Positions 1 to 4,955 of a stretch of DNA of 6,677 nucleotides are shown here, one piece after another. The position numbers and the translations under genes are program-made. How positions within the stretch are numbered: position 1 is the first letter of the stretch; each line of letters begins with the position of its first letter. This stretch comes from Clostridia bacterium (GTDB taxonomy: Bacteria; Bacillota; Clostridia; Oscillospirales; CAG-272), in NCBI GenBank assembly GCA_017958845.1, contig JAGDBW010000018.1, forward strand, positions 1 to 6,677, given 5' to 3'. The notes under the pieces were generated by a model. It searched no databases. It was not told the DNA's origin and saw only the letters and a program-made list of their open reading frames with translations.

Positions 1-33
1 CTCGCCCGTATCATCCGCGACCGGCGCGCATAG
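1..33 (+). CDS. Possible C-terminal end of an upstream gene (partial)
   Basis: Reading from base 1, the frame gives LARIIRDRRA followed by TAG at 31-33. A short basic tail like this is a plausible protein C-terminus, and it ends 31 bases before the flippase start, a normal spacing inside an operon. The other two + frames are open here too, so the assignment rests only on the stop position and spacing. Nothing can be said about function, and the body of the gene would lie outside the window. Confidence 0.25.
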   Translation, partial: LARIIRDRRA

Positions 34-51
34 GATGGTATATCACACACC

Positions 52-61
52 GGGGGAGAGG
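52..61 (+). promoter_or_regulatory. Ribosome binding site deciding the flippase start
   Basis: The purine run GGGGGAGAGG ends three bases before the ATG at 65. It favours ATG 65 over the in-frame ATG at 35, which has no purine-rich element at a suitable distance and would add ten residues (MVYHTPGERI) that do not look like a flippase N-terminus. The spacing is on the short side when measured from the last GG but normal when measured from the GGGGGA core. Confidence 0.7.
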
Positions 62-64
62 ATC

Positions 65-1585
65 ATGTCGCCCAACACCCGCGCCTTTCTTCGTTCCGCC
101 GCCACCCTTTCGCTGACCGCGACCGCCCTGCGCGCCGCCTCGGTCGTCTTCGGCGCCGCCGTCGCGCGGCGGGTGGGGGCGGAGGCGATGGGCCTGTTTT
201 CGCTGGTCGGGAGCGTCAGCGGCTTTTCGGTCACGCTGGCCGTGTCGGGGGTGTATCTGGCGGTCACCCGGATGGTCGCCGAGGCGCTCGGACGCGGGCG
301 GGAAGGAGAGGCGCGCCGTGCCCTGCGTCACGCGCTGCTCTATGCGCTCTTTTTCGGCTCTGTCGCGACCGTTTCGCTCTTTTTTCTCGCTCCGCTGCTG
401 GGCGGACGGGTGCTGCGCGACGCGCGGACCGTGCCGTCCCTGCGGCTCTTTTCGCTTTCGCTCTGTCCCGTCGCCCTCGCCACCGTCTGGCAGGGCTGGT
501 GTACCGCCGCCGGGCGGGTGCGGCGGCTGGCCGTGGGGCAGGCGGCGGAACAATGCGCGCGGATGCTCCTCGTCTGGCGCCTCGTCTCCCGCGCCGCCGC
601 GTCGGGGGCTGAGGCCGCTTGCGTCGCGCTGGTGGCGGGCGGGGCGCTGGCAGACGGACTCTCCTGCGCCTACTTTGCTCTCGGTCACCTCCTCGAATTT
701 GCCGTCAAAGGAGGGGGTATCAAAGAAAAACCGTCCTTTTCGATCATCCGGCGCCTCTTTCGCATCGCGGGGCCGGTCGCCCTCTCCGCCTACGTCCGCT
801 CGGCGCTGCTGGCCGTCGAGCACGCCCTGATCCCTTCGGCGGTGAGCCGCCACGGCCGCACGCGCAAACAGGCCCTGAGTGACTACGGGGAGCTGCAGGG
901 CATGGCGCTGCCGGTCGTACTCTTTCCGGGCGCCTTGCTCTATCCGGCGGCGGGCCTGCTCATCCCCGCCTTTTCCGAGCGATGCGTGCGCGGCGAGCGG
1001 GAGAGCATCCGCCGCCTCTGCGGCCGGGTCATGGAGGCCACGCTCGCCTTTTCCGTTCTCTGTCTGCTCCTCTTCGCCGCCTGCTCGCGTCCGCTCGGCC
1101 GGCTGCTCTACGCCTCCGACACGGCCGGGCGGTATATCCTCGTTTTGTCGTTCGTTTTGCCGGTCATGTTCTGCGACCACGTCGCCGACTGTATGCTCAA
1201 AGGCCTGGGCGACGAAGTCTGGTGCATGTGGGTCAACATCCTCGACGCCGCGCTCTCCATCTTTCTGGTCCTGTTGCTGCTGCCGCGGATGGGCGCGGTC
1301 GGCTACGCGGTCGTCATCATCATCGCCGAGATCGTCAACTTTTCGCTGAGTTTCTGGCGGCTGGAGCGCCGCTGCGACTATCGCCCCGCGCCCGCCCGGC
1401 ACCTCGTTCTCCCGGCGCTCTGCGCTCTCTTCGCCTACCTGGCGGTCACGGCGCTCTGGCCGCCCGCTCCGTCGGCCGGCGTCTGCTCGCTCGTCGTGCG
1501 CATGACGGCGCTGAGCGGCGCGTACCTGCTGTTCCTCTTCGGCTTTAGCGTCCTCTCCGCCCGCCGCGCCTCCCGCGCCCGCTGA
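65..1585 (+). CDS. SpoVB-like MOP superfamily flippase (polysaccharide biosynthesis protein)
   Basis: This is a 506-aa integral membrane protein with about 14 hydrophobic segments (roughly residues 18-36, 44-66, 88-110, 124-146, 155-175, 182-206, 230-255, 278-302, 325-345, 355-378, 386-406, 410-432, 446-466 and 475-498). Size and topology match the MOP (MATE/PST/MurJ) superfamily; B. subtilis SpoVB is about 518 aa. Typical of the SpoVB branch are the N-terminal FLRSA...RRVGAEAMGLFSL region (residues 8-47), the YGELQGMALPVVLFPGAL stretch (274-291) with LIPAFSE (299-305), and a late KGLGD segment (379-383). Family members move lipid-linked glycans across the membrane; SpoVB is needed for spore cortex formation. 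The substrate here cannot be read from sequence, so an exopolysaccharide or general lipid II flippase is equally possible. A short charged linker (residues 215-230) separates the two halves. No terminator clearly follows. The family assignment is firm; the sporulation role is inference. Confidence 0.9.
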   Translation: MSPNTRAFLRSAATLSLTATALRAASVVFGAAVARRVGAEAMGLFSLVGSVSGFSVTLAVSGVYLAVTRMVAEALGRGREGEARRALRHALLYALFFGSVATVSLFFLAPLLGGRVLRDARTVPSLRLFSLSLCPVALATVWQGWCTAAGRVRRLAVGQAAEQCARMLLVWRLVSRAAASGAEAACVALVAGGALADGLSCAYFALGHLLEFAVKGGGIKEKPSFSIIRRLFRIAGPVALSAYVRSALLAVEHALIPSAVSRHGRTRKQALSDYGELQGMALPVVLFPGALLYPAAGLLIPAFSERCVRGERESIRRLCGRVMEATLAFSVLCLLLFAACSRPLGRLLYASDTAGRYILVLSFVLPVMFCDHVADCMLKGLGDEVWCMWVNILDAALSIFLVLLLLPRMGAVGYAVVIIIAEIVNFSLSFWRLERRCDYRPAPARHLVLPALCALFAYLAVTALWPPAPSAGVCSLVVRMTALSGAYLLFLFGFSVLSARRASRAR

Positions 1586-1887
1586 CCCGGGAAAACGCCG
1601 CTCAAAAACCGTCCGACCCCCCAAAAAGTCGTCGCCCTGACCCGCCGCGCCCGAAACCCGCCGCCGCCGGCTCCGTTCCGTCGCTTTTTCCCCTTCCTTT
1701 TTCTTTTCTCACCCGCCCGCCGCGTAGCGTCTGCTGCTTTGGCTTTTTTGCCCCGCCTCCCCCGCCTTTTGCCCGAAAAAGCGCCAAAAACCCCCGAATC
1801 CCGCACCTTTTGCGCCAAACGGGCAACCAAAAGCCGCGCCTTCGGCCATCTTCTGCTCCCTTGGCTCGCCGTTGCCCGCCACGTCCC
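1586..1887 (+). other. Intergenic spacer, C/T-rich on the + strand, no gene seen
   Basis: These 302 bases hold no credible gene. By hand count about 35% are purines; the stretch 1681-1770 is about 18% purine, with long C and T runs. I find no GC-rich hairpin followed by a T-run that would end the flippase transcript. A C-rich, G-poor unstructured RNA of this type resembles a Rho-utilisation region, so Rho-dependent termination is a possibility (inference). Because the spacer lies upstream of the promoter at 1888, it is not the leader of the CNNM genes. Confidence 0.6.
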
Positions 1888-1917
1888 TTGACATCCGCTT
1901 TCAAAAAAGAGTATAAT
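1888..1917 (+). promoter_or_regulatory. Consensus SigA-type promoter for the CNNM/CorC pair
   Basis: A perfect -35 TTGACA (1888-1893) is followed after 18 bases by a perfect -10 TATAAT (1912-1917). The surrounding bases, about 1900-1968, form the AT-richest island in this half of the window, in sharp contrast to the GC-rich flanks. Transcription would start near 1924, giving a leader of roughly 45 bases, too short for a structured riboswitch. It predicts substantial housekeeping expression of both downstream genes. Confidence 0.88.
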
Positions 1918-1932
1918 AATATAACTTTATAC
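1911..1932. promoter_or_regulatory. Inverted repeat over the -10 box and start site (possible operator)
   Basis: GTATAA (1911-1916) and TTATAC (1927-1932) are perfect inverted copies separated by 10 bases, with a further TATA palindrome at the centre (1920-1923). The dyad covers the -10 box and the predicted transcription start, where a repressor would block initiation. The arms are short and AT-rich, so chance, or overlap with the -10 itself, could explain it. Confidence 0.3.
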
Positions 1933-1947
1933 GCATATTCAACAAAA

Positions 1948-1957
1948 AAGGAGAGTG
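1948..1957 (+). promoter_or_regulatory. Ribosome binding site of the first CNNM/CorC gene, unusually far from the ATG
   Basis: AAGGAG at 1948-1953, continuing into AGTGG, is the only Shine-Dalgarno-like sequence ahead of ATG 1969. The gap from AAGGAG to the ATG is 15 bases, longer than the usual 5-10. The intervening in-frame codons (AGT GGT TTT TCT TTT) contain no alternative start codon, so ATG 1969 remains the best start. Confidence 0.6.
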
Positions 1958-1968
1958 GTTTTTCTTTT

Positions 1969-3345
1969 ATGGACCCCGACAGTTGGTTACTTTTGTTGCT
2001 GTACGCTGCCCTGGTCATGTGCTGCGCCTATTTCGCCGCGGCGGAGAGCGCCCTCGCGGCCGCCAACCCGATCCGTCTGCGCAGCGCCGCCGAGGAAGGC
2101 AACAAAAACGCCGCCGTCATTCTGAAGATTCTGGATGATTTTGATCGTACGCTGACGGCTGTCCTGATCGGCAACAACCTGGCCGGTCTCGGGTGCGCCT
2201 CGGTGGCCACGGTGCTGACTCTGCGCGTGCTGCGTTCCTATGGCGGACGCATCAGCGACCCGGAGAGCGTCGCCGCCGCCGTCTCCACGGCTGCCACGAC
2301 GGTCATCGTTTTTCTTTTGGGCGAGATCATCCCCAAGAGCTATGCCACCGACCACAGCGAAAAGGTGGCGCTCAACCTGGCCCGCAGCCTGCGCTTTGTC
2401 CGGATCGTCCTGACGCCGCTCGTTTTCGTCTTTTCCGGCGTCTCCCGGGTCGCCTCGCGCCTCGTCCGGGCCGAAGAGGAGCCCACCGTGACCGAAGAAG
2501 AGCTCTCTACCATGATCGAGACCATCGGCGAGGAGGGCGTCATCGACGAAGAACAGAGCGATCTGCTCCAGTCGGCCCTGGAGTTCTCAAAGACCACGGT
2601 CGCGGACGTTTTGACCGTGCGGGCGGACGTCACGTGGATCGACGTCGCTCTGCCGCCCGACGAGATCGCCCGCGCCATCCGACAGAGCAACCATTCCCGC
2701 CTGCTCGTCTGCGACGGTTCGCTCGACCGGGTGGTGGGCGTGCTGGTCATCCGCGACTTTCTCAAACAATACATTGACGATCCCCGCGTCGACGTGCGCG
2801 GCGTCATGAAGCAGCCCTTTTTCGTCCCGCTCTCCGCGTCCATCGACGACCTGCTCGCCGAGATGAGCCGCAACCGCTTTTATCTCGCCGTCGTCCGTGA
2901 CCCGGCCGGGGCGACCGCGGGCGTGGTCACCATCGAGGACTTTCTGGAGGAGCTGGTGGGCGAGATCTTCGACGAAGACGACGTGGTGGACGACAAGTTT
3001 ATGAAACTGGGCGGAAACCACTTCCGCGTCAGCGGCGCCTGTACGATCGGCGAGATGTTCCGCCGCATGCGCTACACCCCCGCCTCCCGGCAACCGGGCG
3101 GCAAGACCGTGCACGTCTGGGTGCTGGAACAGCTCGGGCACGAGCCCCGGGAGGACGACAGCTTCGTGTGTGACAAGCTCACCGTCACCGTCACGGAGGT
3201 CACGGACGGCCGCGTGCTCGAAGTGGAGGTCAAGCTGGCCACGCCGGAGCTCGAGATCGCCCCCGCGGAAGAGCCAAAAGAGCCGCCGACAGACGGGACC
3301 CCCGCCGGGGACGACACGGAAAAGGGGGTAGGGACGCATGATTAA
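1969..3345 (+). CDS. CNNM/CorC (HlyC/CorC) family protein, divergent paralogue 1
   Basis: The 458-aa protein has the full architecture of the CNNM/CorC family: an N-terminal DUF21 membrane domain (residues about 5-165, with GNN at 68-70 and GEIIPK at 118-123), a linker helix with EEELSTMIET (176-185), a CBS pair (about 210-335) and a C-terminal CorC_HlyC domain (about 345-425), then an acidic, Pro-rich tail (430-458). The family exports or transports Mg2+ and binds Mg-ATP at the CBS pair; members are often misnamed hemolysins. ATG 1969 is chosen because it follows the promoter and opens directly into the first membrane segment; an upstream ATG at 1810 would precede the promoter. Unusual points: AAAE (23-26) where the neighbour has SSSE, GNNLAG instead of GNSLVN, LTVR instead of a TPR-type motif, and RDPAG in place of DEYGG in the second CBS repeat. 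D263 in CBS1 and T321/D324 in CBS2 are kept. Its last 8 bases overlap the next gene. Family is certain; transported ion is inferred. Confidence 0.95.
   Translation: MDPDSWLLLLLYAALVMCCAYFAAAESALAAANPIRLRSAAEEGNKNAAVILKILDDFDRTLTAVLIGNNLAGLGCASVATVLTLRVLRSYGGRISDPESVAAAVSTAATTVIVFLLGEIIPKSYATDHSEKVALNLARSLRFVRIVLTPLVFVFSGVSRVASRLVRAEEEPTVTEEELSTMIETIGEEGVIDEEQSDLLQSALEFSKTTVADVLTVRADVTWIDVALPPDEIARAIRQSNHSRLLVCDGSLDRVVGVLVIRDFLKQYIDDPRVDVRGVMKQPFFVPLSASIDDLLAEMSRNRFYLAVVRDPAGATAGVVTIEDFLEELVGEIFDEDDVVDDKFMKLGGNHFRVSGACTIGEMFRRMRYTPASRQPGGKTVHVWVLEQLGHEPREDDSFVCDKLTVTVTEVTDGRVLEVEVKLATPELEIAPAEEPKEPPTDGTPAGDDTEKGVGTHD
3323..3328 (+). promoter_or_regulatory. Ribosome binding site of the second CNNM/CorC gene, inside the first
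   Basis: AGGGGG lies 9 bases before ATG 3338, within the last codons of the preceding gene, and is followed by a second G-rich run (3331-3333). With the 8-base overlap of the two reading frames, this arrangement favours translational coupling and fixes the start at 3338. Confidence 0.7.
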
Positions 3346-4615
3346 GTACCTCCTGATCCCGGTCCTCATCGTCTTTTCCGCCTTTTTCTCCTCCTCCGAG
3401 ATCGCCTACACGTCGCTCAACCGCCTGCGGCTGGACAAGCTGGCCGACGAAGGCCGCCGCTGTGCGCGCCTCGCCCGCTATATCCACTCGCATTTCAAAT
3501 TTGCCCTTTCGGGCATGCTGATCGGCAACAGCCTGGTCAACATCGCGGCCTCCTCCGTCGCCACCCTGATCGTCATCGAATGGCTGGGCGGCGACGAGGG
3601 CTGGGCGTCCACGCTGGCCACGCTGCTCATCACCGTTCTGATCCTGATCTTCGGCGAGATCGCCCCCAAGATCTGGGGCAAAAAACGGTCGCTGCGCTTT
3701 GCCGTCGCGGTCGCGTTCCCCGTCTTTGCCATGTGTCTGGTGCTGTTCTGGCCCGTGTCCGCCGTCGCGCTGCTCATCGTCTCGGGTCTCTCCCGCCTGT
3801 GGAAAAAGCCGGGCGAGGAGCCCCAGCCGACCCTGACAGAGGACGAACTCTCCACCATGATCGAGACGGCCGAGGAGGAGGACGTGCTGGACGAGGACCA
3901 GGGCGACCTGCTCCGCTCGGCCATCGACTTTTCCGACACCACGGTCGAGGATATCCTGGTCCCGCGCGTGCTGGTCGAGGGCTACGACGTGAGCGACGAC
4001 TTTTCGGTGCTCCGCGATCTGGCCGAAAACACCCGCTACTCGCGCCTGCTGATCTATGAGGGGAGCATCGACCACGTGCTGGGCGTGCTGTATCTCAACC
4101 ACTTTTTCAAAGCCCTGGCCGCCTCGGGCGGTCAGCCCGTGGACGTGCGCGCGCTGCTCATCGAGCCGCCCTTCGTCCACAAGACCCTCCGGCTCCCCGC
4201 CGCGCTCTCGTCCATGCGCCGCGCGCAGGCGCAGATGGCGGTGGTCATCGACGAGTACGGCGGCACCATGGGCATCGTGACCATGGAGGATATTCTCGAA
4301 GAGATCGTCGGCGACATCTGGGACGAGTCGGACGACATCGAGTACGACGTCACCGAGACCGGCGACGGCGTCTACGACGTGGACGGCATGACCGGCATCT
4401 ACGACTTCTTTGACGAGATCGACTTTGACGACCGCGACTTTGAGAGCGCCTACACCACCATGGGCGGCTGGGCGACCGAAATGCTGGACGCCGACCCCCA
4501 CGAGGGCGACAGCTTCTCCTATCGCAACCTCTACGTCATCGTCACCGAAATGAGCGACAACATCGTCACCCGCCTCTCGGTCACCGTCACCAAGGAGCAG
4601 CAGGACGAGGACTGA
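3338..4615 (+). CDS. CNNM/CorC (HlyC/CorC) family protein, paralogue 2
   Basis: This 425-aa protein is the more canonical of the tandem pair. It begins immediately with a membrane segment (residues 2-18), followed by SSSEIAYTSLNRLRL (18-32), the GNSLVN stretch (63-68), hydrophobic segments at about 90-106 and 124-150, and GEIAPK (106-111), together the DUF21 transport domain. The linker DELSTMIET (169-177) leads into the CBS pair (about 200-325): VPR at 208-210, SRLLIYEGSIDHVLGVL (235-251), and DEYGGTMGIVTMEDILEEI (305-323), the family hallmark with T315/D318 in the nucleotide-binding position. The CorC_HlyC domain spans about 345-418. In CBS1 the usual Asp after GVLYLN is His255. Residues 329-369 are strikingly acidic (about 19 Asp/Glu in 41). 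The likely role is Mg2+ transport or homeostasis at the cytoplasmic membrane, co-produced with the upstream paralogue, from which it is translationally coupled. The transcript ends at the hairpin just downstream. Ion specificity and direction are inferred from family knowledge. Confidence 0.96.
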   Translation: MIKYLLIPVLIVFSAFFSSSEIAYTSLNRLRLDKLADEGRRCARLARYIHSHFKFALSGMLIGNSLVNIAASSVATLIVIEWLGGDEGWASTLATLLITVLILIFGEIAPKIWGKKRSLRFAVAVAFPVFAMCLVLFWPVSAVALLIVSGLSRLWKKPGEEPQPTLTEDELSTMIETAEEEDVLDEDQGDLLRSAIDFSDTTVEDILVPRVLVEGYDVSDDFSVLRDLAENTRYSRLLIYEGSIDHVLGVLYLNHFFKALAASGGQPVDVRALLIEPPFVHKTLRLPAALSSMRRAQAQMAVVIDEYGGTMGIVTMEDILEEIVGDIWDESDDIEYDVTETGDGVYDVDGMTGIYDFFDEIDFDDRDFESAYTTMGGWATEMLDADPHEGDSFSYRNLYVIVTEMSDNIVTRLSVTVTKEQQDED

Positions 4616-4643
4616 CGCCGCTCCTCTCTCTCCCTCGTCTCCC

Positions 4644-4680
4644 CGCGCCGCGGCCGTCTGCCGCGGCGCGTTTCTTTTTT
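4644..4680 (+). terminator. Strong intrinsic terminator of the CNNM/CorC operon
   Basis: A perfect 11-bp GC-only stem (CGCGCCGCGGC at 4644-4654 pairing with 4660-4670) closes a 5-base loop (CGTCT) and is followed directly by TTTCTTTTTT (4671-4680). It lies 28 bases after the stop codon of the second CNNM/CorC gene, so the promoter at 1888 and this hairpin bound a two-gene unit of about 2.75 kb. The downstream asparagine synthase gene is therefore probably transcribed separately. Confidence 0.95.
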
Positions 4681-4910
4681 AGCGTACGGCCGCGCCCCTC
4701 CTCCTTTTTTTCCTTTTTCATCTCCGCCCCGCGCTCGGCCCCCCGCGCGCTCAGCCCTCTGTCCTTTGCTCCACGCCTTCCGCATTCTGTCCTCCGCTCT
4801 CCATCCCGCGCGCTCCGCCTGCCGCGTTCCGCGCGCTCCGCTCCTCTCTCCGCCCTCCGCTCCGCTCGCCGCGCTTCGCGTTTCACGCTCTCCCCCTTTT
4901 CCACCCGCCG
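4681..4910 (+). other. Intergenic spacer, strongly pyrimidine-rich with degenerate CGCTCC repeats
   Basis: About 52 of these 230 bases are purines by hand count, so the + strand is roughly 77% C/T. Variants of CGCTCC, CGCGCTC and CTCCGC recur irregularly, and CCGCGCGCTCCGC occurs exactly twice (4806-4818 and 4829-4841, 23 bases apart). No gene is supported; the minus-strand reading frame through it is a low-complexity Arg/Glu/Gly string. It could be degenerate simple sequence, or C-rich RNA-binding sequence if transcribed. Confidence 0.6.
4806..4841 (+). repeat. 13-base direct repeat, two copies
   Basis: CCGCGCGCTCCGC is present at 4806-4818 and again at 4829-4841. Shorter relatives (CCCTCCGCTCCGC near 4853-4865, CGCGCTC near 4745-4751) lie on either side, suggesting slippage-type expansion of a C/T-rich sequence rather than a mobile or CRISPR repeat. 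Confidence 0.5.
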
Positions 4911-4912
4911 CA

Positions 4913-4918
4913 TATACT
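4913..4918 (+). promoter_or_regulatory. Possible -10 box for the asparagine synthase gene
   Basis: TATACT matches the SigA -10 consensus at five of six positions and sits at the edge of the AT-rich island just ahead of the gene. No good -35 is found at 16-18 bases upstream (that region is a C run), and there is no TG extension. It may be a weak or activator-dependent promoter, or one read by another sigma factor. Confidence 0.35.
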
Positions 4919-4920
4919 GC

Positions 4921-4950
4921 TAAAAAAACGGATAAAAAACGGAGAAAAAA
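4921..4950 (+). repeat. Three phased A-tracts carrying the asparagine synthase ribosome binding site
   Basis: A-runs at 4922-4928, 4934-4939 and 4945-4950 begin 12 and 11 bases apart, close to one helical turn, and the first two are each followed by CGGA. The second CGGA is extended to CGGAG (4940-4944); GGAG at 4941-4944 is the probable Shine-Dalgarno site, 11 bases before ATG 4956. The array should make the DNA intrinsically curved and leave the leader RNA unstructured. Confidence 0.6.
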
Positions 4951-4955
4951 CAGTT

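Noticed and set aside
39..44. Possible -10-like TATATC ahead of the flippase gene
   Set aside because: No matching -35 is present within the available upstream bases, and the window begins too close to judge.
35..64. Flippase start at the earlier in-frame ATG
   Set aside because: There is no suitable Shine-Dalgarno before it, whereas ATG 65 has a strong purine run immediately upstream.
707..717. Strong Shine-Dalgarno-like AAAGGAGGGGG inside the flippase gene
   Set aside because: No start codon follows at a workable distance; it encodes the KGGG linker between the two halves of the protein.
11..1624. Long minus-strand open frame (537 codons) antisense to the flippase gene
   Set aside because: The translation is a low-complexity Arg/Gly/Glu/Asp-rich string with no domain features. 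The + strand encodes a clear membrane protein, and GC-rich third positions remove stops from the opposite strand.
1738..1788. Hairpin between TTTGGCTTTTTT and AAAAAGCGCCAAA as a flippase terminator
   Set aside because: The stem is mismatched and AT-rich, the loop is about 26 bases, and no T-run follows.
1810..1968. N-terminal extension of the first CNNM/CorC gene to an upstream in-frame ATG
   Set aside because: It would begin upstream of the consensus promoter, and the extra 53 residues (basic, Pro-rich, then AT-coded) do not resemble the family N-terminus.
1924..1968. Mg2+ riboswitch (M-box/ykoK) in the CNNM operon leader
   Set aside because: The predicted leader is only about 45 bases, AT-rich and without stable stems; the longer spacer lies upstream of the promoter.
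3230..4501. Long minus-strand open frame (423 codons) antisense to the second CNNM/CorC gene
   Set aside because: It is an His/Asp/Val/Gln-rich composition typical of antisense frames to GC-ending codons, and the + strand product is unmistakable.
4587..4913. Minus-strand Arg/Glu repeat-like protein in the spacer after the CNNM operon
   Set aside because: It is only the translation of a purine-rich simple-sequence tract, overlaps the terminator, and has no convincing start signal.
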